DNA of 64,000 nt from assembly GCF_001571245.1 (NCBI RefSeq), contig NZ_BCTK01000015.1, forward strand, positions 1-64,000, in the 5' to 3' direction. Under the pieces are notes generated by a model. The model saw only the letters and a list, made by a program, of their open reading frames with translations, was not told where the DNA came from and did no database searches. Position numbers and translations under genes: made by a program. Below, piece after piece: positions 1 to 8,196 of this stretch (position 1 is the first letter of the stretch; each line of letters opens with the position of its first letter). Source of the DNA: Achromobacter piechaudii NBRC 102461 (GTDB lineage: Bacteria; Pseudomonadota; Gammaproteobacteria; Burkholderiales; Burkholderiaceae_B).

Positions 1-1942
1 CGGTCGATGCCGTGCCGCAGCTGGAAAGACCCCCAAGCGCCACACAACCGCCGCCCGTCGTGCAAACCGCCACGCCTGAGCAATTGGCCGCGTGCTGGAA
101 GTTGCTGGTGATGTAGGTCCAGCCGTTGATCTCGTCCACGGCCTGCAAGCCGGTCGATTCAGCAGCCACCGGGCAGGACAGCAGACGCGACAAGGCCTTG
201 GTGTCGATGTTGTAGGCCCACATGAAGTTGTTGACGTGGCCGCCGCTGTCCTCGCCCACGAACAAGGTGCGCAGCTTTTCCGAGAACTTCAGGTTGTCGG
301 GGTTGGACACGAAGTCCGCGTTGTGCGTGTTGCCCAGCGCGTCCGGCGTCGCCAGCGGCTTGCCGACCAGCTCGGCCACGGCGGCCATGTCCACCGGCAC
401 CCATTCGCTGTCGATCGCGCCGCCGTCGGTATCGGCCTGGCCACCTTGCATGTGCAGCTGGTAGACCGCGCCGGCCGCGTTGCCTTCGACCTTCAGGCCC
501 GGCACCTTGCCATCGATCATCGACGACTCGATGCGCGACATCGCGCTGTACGCGATCTTGTCCTTGGCGTTGACGGTCGTGCCTTCCATCTTGGTGAAGG
601 CCAGCGTGCCGCCCACCAGCGCCGCGTAGCGGTGCGTTTCCAGGAAAGCGGCGGCCTGGCGGCGGCCCGGTTGCAGCTTGACCCAGTTGTCCTTGCCGCT
701 ATAGCGGATCTTGGTGAAGCTCGCGTCCAGCGGATCGGCCGTGCGCACGTCCATGATGTCGGCGGCCGTCAGCTGGTCAGCCAATTCCTTGACCTCGGCG
801 CTCGTGGCGTGGCCCAGCTTGATCCACTTCAAGGTGCCGGCGCCCGCGCCCGTGCCGGACGTCTGCGTCCATTGCGCGACATACAGCGTGCCGGCCGACA
901 GGTCGGCGGCGCGGTCGGCCACGAACATGAACAGGCCGCCGTTGGTGGCGTCGTCACCCATCAGCGCAGTGCGCTGGTCGGGCATCATCTGCACCAGTTC
1001 GTGCGAGATGCGGCCCATGCAATAGTGCTTCTTGATGGTGCCCGTGCCGTCCGGGTGCACCGTCACTTCCGGCATGTGGCCGTAGTGGTAGGGATTGGCC
1101 TTGTTGGGATCGCCGTAGACATTGTTGCTATACGCCTGGAACGAGGCGCTCGCGCGCGCCGTGGTGGCGTCCGGCTCGTACTCTTCGCTGGACAGGTGCG
1201 TGCCCCAGGGCGACAGACTGGCGCCACAGGTGATCCACAGGCCATGCACCGACGACGTGTCCACGTTGCTGTACTTGACCAGACTGAGCTTGCCCGTGTT
1301 CGGATCCTGCGACAGCGTCAGCACGGCAATCGGCGACGGCAGCAAACCGTACATGTCGTTGCCGGCCTGGTCCATCGACTGGTATTCAAACTGCACCACC
1401 GCGTATACCGCGTTGCCGGCGACGCCGGGCACCGTGGTGGGCGCGGACAGCGCCAGCAGCGAGGTGCCATCGGGGCAGTTCGAGAAGAACTGGCGCGCGC
1501 GGGCGGGCACGGAGTTGTCCATGATCGGCGCGCCGGCCAGATTGAAATAGCCGCCGGCGATGGCGGTGCCGCCCTTGCCGTCAGGCACCTGGTCGCCCGT
1601 GATGAAGAACGGTTCGTAGCCCAGCTCGACGGTGCGCTTGGAGCCGTCGCTGAAGGCCAGCACCATGGCCGAACTCACGGTCGTGCGCGCCATCAGTTCC
1701 GGATTGGCCAGCGTCGGCGCGGCCATCGACGTGAAGGACGCGGACGTGAACGTCACCGGCGTGACGGGCGGCTGCGTGCCGGGGTTGGGCTGCGGATTGC
1801 CCGAGGCGTCATCATCGCCATCGTCGCTCGAATTACAGCCGGCCAGCAGCGCGGCCATGCTGACGCCGCCGATCGGCAGCATCGGCGCGCCTCCCAGCAT
1901 TTTCAGGAGTCGGCGGCGATTGGCTTGATTCGTGTCTTGCAT
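1..1942 (-). CDS. phoX: PhoX-family (DUF839) alkaline phosphatase, Tat lipoprotein, C-terminus beyond window
   Basis: Reading leftwards from an ATG at 1942, the frame stays open to the window edge, so about 647 codons are visible and the C-terminus is missing. The N-terminus has a twin-arginine motif (NRRRLLKML, residues 8-16), a hydrophobic stretch and a lipobox LLAGC with Cys36, followed by a Ser/Asp/Pro-rich linker. This predicts folded export by Tat and lipid anchoring. The body has PhoX-like segments such as HGLWITCGASLSPWGTHLSS and GHMPEVTVHPDGTG. PhoX enzymes are Ca/Fe-dependent phosphomonoesterases that release phosphate from organic esters outside the cytoplasm. It lies next to a type II secretion cluster, whose substrates can include phosphatases. 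Family assignment is from recognised sequence; surface display is inference. Confidence 0.85.
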   Translation of the reverse strand, partial: MQDTNQANRRRLLKMLGGAPMLPIGGVSMAALLAGCNSSDDGDDDASGNPQPNPGTQPPVTPVTFTSASFTSMAAPTLANPELMARTTVSSAMVLAFSDGSKRTVELGYEPFFITGDQVPDGKGGTAIAGGYFNLAGAPIMDNSVPARARQFFSNCPDGTSLLALSAPTTVPGVAGNAVYAVVQFEYQSMDQAGNDMYGLLPSPIAVLTLSQDPNTGKLSLVKYSNVDTSSVHGLWITCGASLSPWGTHLSSEEYEPDATTARASASFQAYSNNVYGDPNKANPYHYGHMPEVTVHPDGTGTIKKHYCMGRISHELVQMMPDQRTALMGDDATNGGLFMFVADRAADLSAGTLYVAQWTQTSGTGAGAGTLKWIKLGHATSAEVKELADQLTAADIMDVRTADPLDASFTKIRYSGKDNWVKLQPGRRQAAAFLETHRYAALVGGTLAFTKMEGTTVNAKDKIAYSAMSRIESSMIDGKVPGLKVEGNAAGAVYQLHMQGGQADTDGGAIDSEWVPVDMAAVAELVGKPLATPDALGNTHNADFVSNPDNLKFSEKLRTLFVGEDSGGHVNNFMWAYNIDTKALSRLLSCPVAAESTGLQAVDEINGWTYITSNFQHAANCSGVAVCTTGGGCVALGGLSSCGTAST

Positions 1943-2015
1943 GCGGGTTCCCAGTTGGATCGGATGGATGCCCAAGCGTTTGAACTTGAGCGTGCCCGCA
2001 TGCTAGATAGGCGCC

Positions 2016-2033
2016 GTGTAATCGCAATGACAG
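2016..2033 (-). promoter_or_regulatory. Possible Pho box upstream of phoX
   Basis: On the minus strand CTGTCAT is followed by 4 bases and then ATTACAC. The first half-site matches the PhoB 7-mer perfectly; the second keeps only the central T and the CA. A possible -10 (TAGCAT) follows about 10 bases later and the phoX ATG is 74 bases downstream. PhoB control is usual for phoX genes, but this is one good half-site plus a weak one. Confidence 0.4.
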
Positions 2034-2134
2034 AATGCTGTATGCAAGCTGAATCGCCGCGCGCAGGGTTATCGCGCAATTGTCACGATGCCCCGCTATA
2101 GTCGGGCGCGCCGCTTAACCATCTGGTGTCGATC

Positions 2135-2566
2135 ATGTTCCTGTCCCTGCCCTCCGCGCCCGCCGCGCTACGCGTTCTTGCCGTGCTGACTTTGGCCGCT
2201 GGCGTAGGCGTGTGGGGCTCGATATTGCTGGCGCCGCGTCCGGGCGCGCTGCCGCCCGCCGTGTCCGCCGCCCCGCCGCGCGCGGCCGACAACACGCCGG
2301 TGGCGCTCTGGTTCGGCAAAGACGAAGTGATGCGCACGCAGATCAGCGTGCTGGGTTTGATCGCGGCCGGGCCTGATGGCGCGGCAGTGCTCAGTGTGGA
2401 TGGCGGCCCGCCGTTGGCATGGCGCGCGGGCGCTGAGGTCGCGCCCGGCATCGTGCTGCGCGACATCGCTGTGGATGCCGTGACGGTCGAGCAAGGGGGA
2501 AGATTGAATCGCCTGTCGACGCCCGCTGCGTTGGCAGCGCCGGCAGGCATTACGACAGGGAATTGA
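2135..2566 (+). CDS. gspC: Type II secretion protein GspC, short form without PDZ domain
   Basis: A 143-residue protein with one N-terminal transmembrane segment (about residues 11-32) and a periplasmic homology region (roughly 55-125, with LGLIAAGPDGAAVLSVDGG). GspC links the inner-membrane platform (GspL/M) to the secretin GspD. Most GspC proteins are about twice as long and end in a PDZ or coiled-coil domain; this one stops after the HR region. An in-frame GTG at 2126 would add three residues; no strong ribosome site decides between them. A TATAGT hexamer at 2097-2102 could be its -10. It is separated from the rest of the gsp genes by a small gene on the other strand. Confidence 0.8.
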   Translation: MFLSLPSAPAALRVLAVLTLAAGVGVWGSILLAPRPGALPPAVSAAPPRAADNTPVALWFGKDEVMRTQISVLGLIAAGPDGAAVLSVDGGPPLAWRAGAEVAPGIVLRDIAVDAVTVEQGGRLNRLSTPAALAAPAGITTGN

Positions 2567-2611
2567 AATGCGGGGGTGAATCTGGCGGCGCGTCCTTAAA
2601 GCGCCCGCCGA

Positions 2612-2773
2612 TCAGCGCTTGCGGCCTGCGGGACGACCCATCTGCTTGCGTCCTGCCATGTTCGACAGGGACGATCCTGTCGGCTTTTGCGTGGCGGCAG
2701 CCAGCTTCTTCTGTTGAAGCGCCTTTTCAACCAACGCCGCCAAACCAGTCGAAGACTTCTCTTTTGTAGCCAT
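2612..2773 (-). CDS. Small basic hypothetical protein with AT-hook-like tail
   Basis: A 53-residue ORF starting MATKEKSSTGLAALVEKALQ, preceded by AAGGAG at good spacing, which supports this ATG over an in-frame one 23 codons upstream. It is rich in Lys, Ala, Gln and Arg; the C-terminus KQMGRPAGRKR contains a GRP core flanked by basic residues, like an AT-hook. It lies antisense between gspC and gspG. I do not recognise a family. A nucleic-acid-binding role is only suggested by composition. Confidence 0.6.
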   Translation of the reverse strand: MATKEKSSTGLAALVEKALQQKKLAAATQKPTGSSLSNMAGRKQMGRPAGRKR

Positions 2774-2884
2774 TACCGCTCCTTGTAGAGAGGCCATGGT
2801 AGCAGGCGGACGGCTTTGCGCCGCATTACTGTCATATTTCATGTCCAGAATGGCGGGCTTCTACCAGAAGACCGGAGTTGTAAA

Positions 2885-3313
2885 GTGCGTCAATCACCGC
2901 GCGGGCGTGCCCGTCAGCAAGGCTTCACCCTGATCGAGATCATGGTGGTGATTGTCATCATGGGCATTCTTGCGGCCCTGATCGTGCCGCGCGTGCTGGA
3001 TCGCCCGGACCAGGCGCGCCAGGTCGCGGCGCGGCAGGACATCGCCGGCATCATGCAGGCCCTGAAGCTGTACCGGCTGGACAACGGCCGCTATCCGACC
3101 ACGGCGCAAGGCTTGCGCGCGCTGGCCGAAAAGCCCGATGGCGCGACCAACTGGCGCGGCTATCTGGACAAGCTGCCCAATGACCCCTGGAGCCACCCCT
3201 ATCAATACCTGAGCCCGGGCGTCAAAGGCGACATCGATGTGTTCTCGTTTGGCGCGGACAACAAGCCAGGCGGAGAGAACGGCGATGCCGACATCGGTTC
3301 CTGGGAGCTCTGA
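2885..3313 (+). CDS. gspG: Major pseudopilin GspG
   Basis: A 142-residue major pseudopilin of the type II secretion system. The start is a GTG at 2885 with GGAG just upstream; this gives a short basic leader (VRQSPRGRARQQG) before the prepilin-peptidase site G|FTLIE, with Glu5 and a hydrophobic helix after it. The frame is open further upstream, but that would make an implausibly long leader. The C-terminal part has the typical GspG features: LPNDPWSHPYQYLSPG and an acidic GENGDADIGSW loop that binds calcium in this family. It is the first gene of the overlapping gspGHIJKLMN block. Confidence 0.95.
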   Translation: MRQSPRGRARQQGFTLIEIMVVIVIMGILAALIVPRVLDRPDQARQVAARQDIAGIMQALKLYRLDNGRYPTTAQGLRALAEKPDGATNWRGYLDKLPNDPWSHPYQYLSPGVKGDIDVFSFGADNKPGGENGDADIGSWEL

Positions 3314-3773
3314 ACGCGGCTTCACGCTGGTCGAAGTGCTGGTGGTGCTGGTGATCGTGGCCATCGGCGCCAGCATGGTCAGCCTGTCGATCGGCAAGCG
3401 CGACAACGGCTTGCGGACCGACGCGCAGCGGCTGGCCGATGCATTCACCGTAGCGCAGAGCGAAGCCCGCAGCGATGGCCGCTCGATACGCTGGCTGGCC
3501 AGCACCAAGGGCTGGTCGTTCGAGCGCGCCGGACGCCCGCCCGGCCCCAGTGCGCAGGACAACGTGGCCGTGCCGGTCGACCGGCTGGAAGGCGACGACA
3601 TGCTGCGCCCGCAGTCCTGGCGCGCCGACGCCGTGCAACTGCGCCTGGACCCTGACCGGCCTCTGGTGTTCAACACCGAATGGGTCGCCGACCCGATCAC
3701 GCTGACCCTCTACGCAGGCGAGGCCACCGTTACCCTGCAACGCGACGCCGCCGGCCGTTATGAGATCCGATGA
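3285..3773 (+). CDS. gspH: Minor pseudopilin GspH
   Basis: A 162-residue pseudopilin. The ATG at 3285 follows GGAGAG and gives the leader MPTSVPGSSERG before FTLVEVLVVLVIVAIG. It overlaps the end of gspG by 29 bases, which points to translational coupling. GspH proteins sit in the pseudopilus and tend to diverge strongly after the N-terminal helix; the identity here rests on the prepilin motif, length and position between gspG and gspI. Confidence 0.88.
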   Translation: MPTSVPGSSERGFTLVEVLVVLVIVAIGASMVSLSIGKRDNGLRTDAQRLADAFTVAQSEARSDGRSIRWLASTKGWSFERAGRPPGPSAQDNVAVPVDRLEGDDMLRPQSWRADAVQLRLDPDRPLVFNTEWVADPITLTLYAGEATVTLQRDAAGRYEIR

Positions 3774-4194
3774 ATTTTCCCCAGCCGCTGTCGATCAGCA
3801 CGACGCAAGCACGCGGCGCGCGCATGGCCAGCGCGGCTTCACGCTCATCGAAGTGCTGGTGGCCCTGGCCATCATCGCCGTGGCCATGGCTGCCGCGCTG
3901 CGGGCCACGGGCGTCATGACGGCCAACAACCGTGCGTTGCAGGACAAGACGCTGGCGCTGCTGGCCGCGCAGAACGCCTTGACCCAGTTGCGGTTGGAGC
4001 AGAGCCTGCCGCGCGCCGGCACGCAGACCGTGCCCTGTCCGCAAGGCGGCCGCGCGTTGCAGTGCGAACTGGTGTTCACCAATTCCCTGAACCGCAGTTT
4101 TCGGCAGGTGTCGGTCAACGTGCACGACGCCGCCTCGTCGCGGCCCGACGCGGTGCTGCTGCAACTCGATGGCCTGCTGTCCAGCCTGCGATGA
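3760..4194 (+). CDS. gspI: Minor pseudopilin GspI
   Basis: A 144-residue pseudopilin with leader ending HGQRG and the processed start FTLIEVLVALAIIAVAMAAA. It overlaps gspH by 14 bases and the start of gspJ by 4 (ATGA). GspI, J and K form the tip complex of the pseudopilus. The leader (25 residues) is longer than usual, but no better start is visible. Confidence 0.9.
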   Translation: MRSDEFSPAAVDQHDASTRRAHGQRGFTLIEVLVALAIIAVAMAAALRATGVMTANNRALQDKTLALLAAQNALTQLRLEQSLPRAGTQTVPCPQGGRALQCELVFTNSLNRSFRQVSVNVHDAASSRPDAVLLQLDGLLSSLR

Positions 4195-4853
4195 CGATGC
4201 ACCGCCCCGCATTTCGCGTGACCGTCCGCCCGTCGTTGCGCGGCCTCCCGTTGACGGGCCGCGCTCGCCAGGCCGGCTTCACGCTCATTGAAGTCCTGGT
4301 CGCGCTGGCGCTCATGGCGCTGGTCAGCCTGATGGCCTGGCGCGGGCTGGCCAGCGTGTCCAGCGCGCGCGACCGGATCGAACAGCAGGCCGAAGACACC
4401 GACGCCATCGTCCGCACGCTGGGCCAGATGGCGCGCGATGTGGAACTGTCTTATTCCGGGCCGGGTTTCGACACGCCGGGCAAGGACGCGGTGGCGTTGA
4501 GCAGCGGCCTGCGGCTGCTGCGCCAAAGCCGTGGCGGCCAGACATTGGAAGTGCTGCGTCCCGACCCGGACGGCAACGGCCTGTGGCAACGAGTGCAATG
4601 GCAAGTGAGACCCGACGGCCTGTGGCGCGCCAGCGGGCCACCCGCGCCGCGCAGCCCGCTGCCCGCCGCCGTCAACGGCGCGCTGCTGCTGCCCGGCGTA
4701 CACGCATTGAGCCTGCGCGCCTGGGTGCCCGGCGTGGGTTGGGCCAACGCCAACGCCAGCTTCGGCGCGGCCCCGACCGGCATCGAGATCACGCTTGCGC
4801 GCGGCGCAGCCAGCGACCCGCAGCGCTACACGCGCATCCTGGAGCTGCCATGA
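4191..4853 (+). CDS. gspJ: Minor pseudopilin GspJ
   Basis: A 220-residue pseudopilin starting at an ATG that overlaps the gspI stop (ATGA). The 28-residue leader ends RARQAG before FTLIEVLVALALMALVSLM. The body contains typical GspJ segments: RDVELSYSGPGFDTPG and, near the end, PTGIEITLARG. With GspI and GspK it makes the pseudopilus tip. The 3' end overlaps gspK by 4 bases. Confidence 0.92.
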   Translation: MTMHRPAFRVTVRPSLRGLPLTGRARQAGFTLIEVLVALALMALVSLMAWRGLASVSSARDRIEQQAEDTDAIVRTLGQMARDVELSYSGPGFDTPGKDAVALSSGLRLLRQSRGGQTLEVLRPDPDGNGLWQRVQWQVRPDGLWRASGPPAPRSPLPAAVNGALLLPGVHALSLRAWVPGVGWANANASFGAAPTGIEITLARGAASDPQRYTRILELP

Positions 4854-5803
4854 CGGCCCGCACTTATCGCCAGCAACGCGGCGCGGCGGTCATCAGCGCC
4901 CTGATCATCGTGGCCATCGTGGCGGCGCTGACCACCAGCCTGTTCCAGCGCCAGACCGCCAGCACGCGCCGCGTAGAAAACGAAATGGCGCGCGTGCAGG
5001 CGCGCGTGATGCTCGCGGGCGGCATCGATTGGGCGCGCCTGGTCATCCGCGACCACGGCAAGCGCGAATCCACCACGCGCGGCGATCAGATCTGGGCGAC
5101 GCCCATCCTGGACACGCGCATCGAGCGGCCGGGAGACGATCGCGTCGCCGTGTTCTCGGGCCGCGTGCAGGACGAACAGGGCAAATACAACCTGAGCAAC
5201 CTGGCGCGTCATGGCGCGCCGCAGCCCGAACAGGAAAAGGTGCTGCGCCGCTTGCTTGCCGCGCAGCAACTGCCCGATACGCTGGCGCCGCGCCTCATCG
5301 ACATCATCGCCATGGCCCAGCCGCCCGCCCTGCCCGCCGATGCGCCGTCCGCCCCAAACGGCCAGCCCTCGGCCACGCCGGACGCACGCGCTCCGCTGCC
5401 GCGCGGCGTGGATGAAATCGCCGCGCAGCTAGGCCTGGAGCCCGCCGTGCGCGACGAAATGCGCCGCACCATGACCGTGCTGCCCGTGGCTACCAGCGTC
5501 AACGTCAACACCGCGCCGGCCGAGGTCATCGCCGCGCTGGTGCCAGGATTGTCGCTGGGACAGGCGCGCGCGCTGGCCGGCGAACGCGATCGCGGCAACT
5601 GGTTCAACAACGCGGGCGACTTCGCCAACCGGCTCGCCAGCACCGGCGTGGATGCGCCAGCCCCCACCGTCACCACCGCCAGCGGCTGGTTCCTGGCCAG
5701 CGGCACGGTCGTCTACGAACGCGCCCGCGTCGCCATGCAGGCGCTGGTGCAAAGCGCGCCGCCCGCCGCGCCCGACACGATATGGACAAGAGAAATCCCT
5801 TGA
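4850..5803 (+). CDS. gspK: Pseudopilus tip protein GspK
   Basis: A 317-residue protein with leader MTARTYRQQRG and hydrophobic helix AAVISALIIVAIVAAL. As is usual for GspK, position 5 of the mature protein is not Glu and the protein is about twice the size of other pseudopilins. Conserved segments include DEQGKYNLSNL, SVNVNTAPAEVIAALVPGLS and an internal Pro/Ala-rich insert near residues 160-185. The start overlaps gspJ by 4 bases and the end overlaps gspL by 22. Confidence 0.93.
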   Translation: MTARTYRQQRGAAVISALIIVAIVAALTTSLFQRQTASTRRVENEMARVQARVMLAGGIDWARLVIRDHGKRESTTRGDQIWATPILDTRIERPGDDRVAVFSGRVQDEQGKYNLSNLARHGAPQPEQEKVLRRLLAAQQLPDTLAPRLIDIIAMAQPPALPADAPSAPNGQPSATPDARAPLPRGVDEIAAQLGLEPAVRDEMRRTMTVLPVATSVNVNTAPAEVIAALVPGLSLGQARALAGERDRGNWFNNAGDFANRLASTGVDAPAPTVTTASGWFLASGTVVYERARVAMQALVQSAPPAAPDTIWTREIP

Positions 5804-6828
5804 AGAACGCCTTGCGCATTGCGCTTGCTCCCCTGGACGAATTCAACGCCGAGTCGCCGCTGCCCTATGCCTGGTTCGACCGGCGCGGCCGCTGCGCCCA
5901 GCAGGGCGAAATGCCCTTGCGCGCGTTGGGCAACGCCTATCCCAATGCGGTGTGCGAGGCGGTCCTGCATCCGGCCGACGTGATCGCCACCACGATCCGG
6001 ATTCCAGCACTGCCGCGCGCCCGTTTTGCGGCGGCGGTGCACAGCGCGCTCGAACCGCTGGTCCTGAGCGACCTGGACACGCTGGCAATCGGATTCAGCC
6101 CGCGCGCCGCCGATGGCAGCGTCGCGCTGGCGTGGTCGCCGCGCGAACCCGTGCGGCGCGCGTGGGCGCTGATCAATGCCCATGGCCTGCGCGCCCAGGC
6201 GCTGATCGCGCCACAGACCTTGACGCTCACCAGCATCAATGGGTCTGCCGGCCAGGCGACCGATCTTTCATCCACCCCATTGCGTGATCCGGCCGACCCG
6301 CGTTGGCACGCGCCCTCGCCGTCATGGTCGCTGGCCATGCCGCGTCTGGCGCCCGTGCGCGCGTCGCGCTGGCGTCCGGTGTGGCGCTGGGGCGCAGCCG
6401 CCGCCGTGGTTTGGATCGCGGGCTTGAATTTCTATGCCTCGCGCTTGAACGCCGAAGCGCAGGCGCTGACCACCGGCATGCGCCAGCAGGTGCTGGCCGC
6501 TTTTCCCGATCTGCCGGTCGTGCTGGACCCGGCGCGGCAGGCCCAGCAGGGGCTGGATGCGCTGCAAGCCAATCGCGGCGCGGCCAGCGCCGGAGACTTT
6601 CTTCCCCTGGCGCGAGCCGTCGCGCAGACGCTGCCCTTCGCCGCCGACAGCGTTGCGCGCCTGAGCTATGCCGACCAGGCCCTGACCCTGCAACTGGCCG
6701 ACGCGGGCGCACAAGCGCAGCGCGTGTCGGAAACCCCTGCCTTGATCCAGCAGGCGGCGGCGCTGGGCCTGAAGCTGGAGCGCGGCGACAACGACAACAC
6801 CTGGCGCATCACGCGCAAACAACCATGA
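5782..6828 (+). CDS. gspL: Inner-membrane platform protein GspL
   Basis: A 348-residue protein with a cytoplasmic actin-like domain (to about residue 195), one transmembrane segment around residues 202-218 (VWRWGAAAAVVWIAGLNFYA) and a periplasmic ferredoxin-like domain. GspL recruits the ATPase GspE and binds GspM. It overlaps gspK by 22 bases and gspM by 4. Sequence conservation is low in this family; the call rests on architecture and gene order. Confidence 0.88.
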   Translation: MDKRNPLKNALRIALAPLDEFNAESPLPYAWFDRRGRCAQQGEMPLRALGNAYPNAVCEAVLHPADVIATTIRIPALPRARFAAAVHSALEPLVLSDLDTLAIGFSPRAADGSVALAWSPREPVRRAWALINAHGLRAQALIAPQTLTLTSINGSAGQATDLSSTPLRDPADPRWHAPSPSWSLAMPRLAPVRASRWRPVWRWGAAAAVVWIAGLNFYASRLNAEAQALTTGMRQQVLAAFPDLPVVLDPARQAQQGLDALQANRGAASAGDFLPLARAVAQTLPFAADSVARLSYADQALTLQLADAGAQAQRVSETPALIQQAAALGLKLERGDNDNTWRITRKQP

Positions 6829-7424
6829 CCGCCATTGAACGCCTGCATCAGCAATGGGCAAGCGCCCGCGCCACCTTGCGCCGAGCGCTTGACCCCACGC
6901 TGACCCGCGCGCGCCAGCGCTATCTTGCGCTGGCGCCGCGCGAACGCCGCCTCGTCACGGTGGCGGGCGCCGTCCTGGGCACGGCCGTCGTCTTCGTCAC
7001 ACTGATCGAGCCGCCGCTGAACACGGTGCGCAAGCTGCACGCCGAGCTGCCCGCGCTGCGCGGCCAGGCCGCCAGCGTCGCCGACCTGACGTCCCAGGCC
7101 CGCGCGCTGCGGCAAGGATCAGGCTCGCGCGCGGTGGTCGCGCCCACGCCTGCCGAGCTGGGCGCCAGCCTGGAACGCGCGGGCCTGCCGGCGACGATGT
7201 GGACGCTGGGCCAGCCCGAATCCGGCGCGGGCATGCAACTGACACTGAATCAGGCGCCGTCGTCCGCGCTGCTGCGTTGGCTGGACGGCGCGGGACGCGA
7301 TTGGGGCCTGGCCACGCAGCAGGTGCTGTTGACGCGCGCGACCAATCCTAATGGCCGACCGCTGCCGGGGCTGGTCAACGGCGACATCACGCTGATCGCC
7401 CCCAGCGCATCGGGGGGCCGGTAA
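6825..7424 (+). CDS. gspM: Inner-membrane platform protein GspM
   Basis: A 199-residue protein with a short cytoplasmic tail rich in Arg, one transmembrane helix (about residues 40-60, RRLVTVAGAVLGTAVVFVTL) and a periplasmic domain. It partners GspL. The ATG overlaps the gspL stop by 4 bases and the stop overlaps the gspN ATG by one base. Identified by architecture, size and operon position. Confidence 0.88.
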   Translation: MTAIERLHQQWASARATLRRALDPTLTRARQRYLALAPRERRLVTVAGAVLGTAVVFVTLIEPPLNTVRKLHAELPALRGQAASVADLTSQARALRQGSGSRAVVAPTPAELGASLERAGLPATMWTLGQPESGAGMQLTLNQAPSSALLRWLDGAGRDWGLATQQVLLTRATNPNGRPLPGLVNGDITLIAPSASGGR

Positions 7425-8191
7425 TGCCGCTCAAGTCGCTCAAATCGCTGAACAAGCGCGCCGCCGCGCTTTGGCTGGCCAGCGGCGCGTGCCTGCTGGC
7501 GGCCGGCGTCAGCGTGCTGCCGGCGCGTTGGCTGCTGGCCGTGCAACCGGCGGATACCCTGGTGTCGCTGGCGGATGCCAGCGGCACCTTGTGGCGCGGC
7601 AGCGCGTGGGTGGCGCTGGGGCCGCCTGGGTCGCAACGCGTCTTGCCGCAGCCCGTGCAATGGCAATGGCGCTGGGATGCGATGACGCTGGACATCACGC
7701 ACCCGTGGCTGCAAGGCCCGTTACGTGCGAAGGTCGGTTGGATAGGCCTGTCGCTGCCCGCGCAATCGCTGCGGGTGCCGGCCACGGTGCTGCCCGCGCT
7801 GGGCGCGCCCTGGAACACCCTGGCGCCCGAAGGCATGTTGGAAATCAATTGGCAGCCGCTGCGGCTAGGCGGTGAATTGCCTGCCGGCAACATCGCCGAC
7901 CTGCGCTGGCGCAATGCCGCCACCGCGCTCACCTCGCTGACGCCGGTCGGCACCTATCTGTTGCGGCTGCAAGGCGCGGGCAAGTCCGGCGCGACGCTGG
8001 CCCTGAGCACCGAAAGCGGCATGCTGATGGTGACGGGCCAGGGCAGCGCCAACGCGAGCGGCGTGCGCTTCGAGGGTCAGGCCACCTTTGCGCCGGCCGC
8101 CACGCAAGCCCAGCGCGCGGCGCTGGACGGGCTGTTGTCCACGCTGGGCCGACGTTCGGGTGACACGGTCACGTTCGGCAGCGGGAAGTAG
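7424..8191 (+). CDS. gspN: Type II secretion protein GspN
   Basis: A 255-residue protein with an N-terminal membrane anchor (residues 14-34) and a beta-rich periplasmic domain with the GspN-typical SGTLWRGSAWV segment near residue 50. GspN is an optional subunit found in only some type II systems; its exact role is not settled. It ends the rightward gsp block, 5 bases before the convergent gspE stop. Confidence 0.88.
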   Translation: MPLKSLKSLNKRAAALWLASGACLLAAGVSVLPARWLLAVQPADTLVSLADASGTLWRGSAWVALGPPGSQRVLPQPVQWQWRWDAMTLDITHPWLQGPLRAKVGWIGLSLPAQSLRVPATVLPALGAPWNTLAPEGMLEINWQPLRLGGELPAGNIADLRWRNAATALTSLTPVGTYLLRLQGAGKSGATLALSTESGMLMVTGQGSANASGVRFEGQATFAPAATQAQRAALDGLLSTLGRRSGDTVTFGSGK

Positions 8192-8196
8192 CAAGG

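Noticed and set aside
92..2101. A 669-codon plus-strand frame covering phoX
   Set aside because: Its product is a His/Arg/Gln-rich string without known motifs; the opposite strand encodes a clear Tat-lipoprotein phosphatase. In high-GC DNA the antisense frame stays open by codon bias.
2816..2884. Upstream ATG extension of gspG
   Set aside because: It would give a leader of more than 30 residues before the prepilin site and has no ribosome site, whereas the GTG at 2885 has GGAG at good distance.
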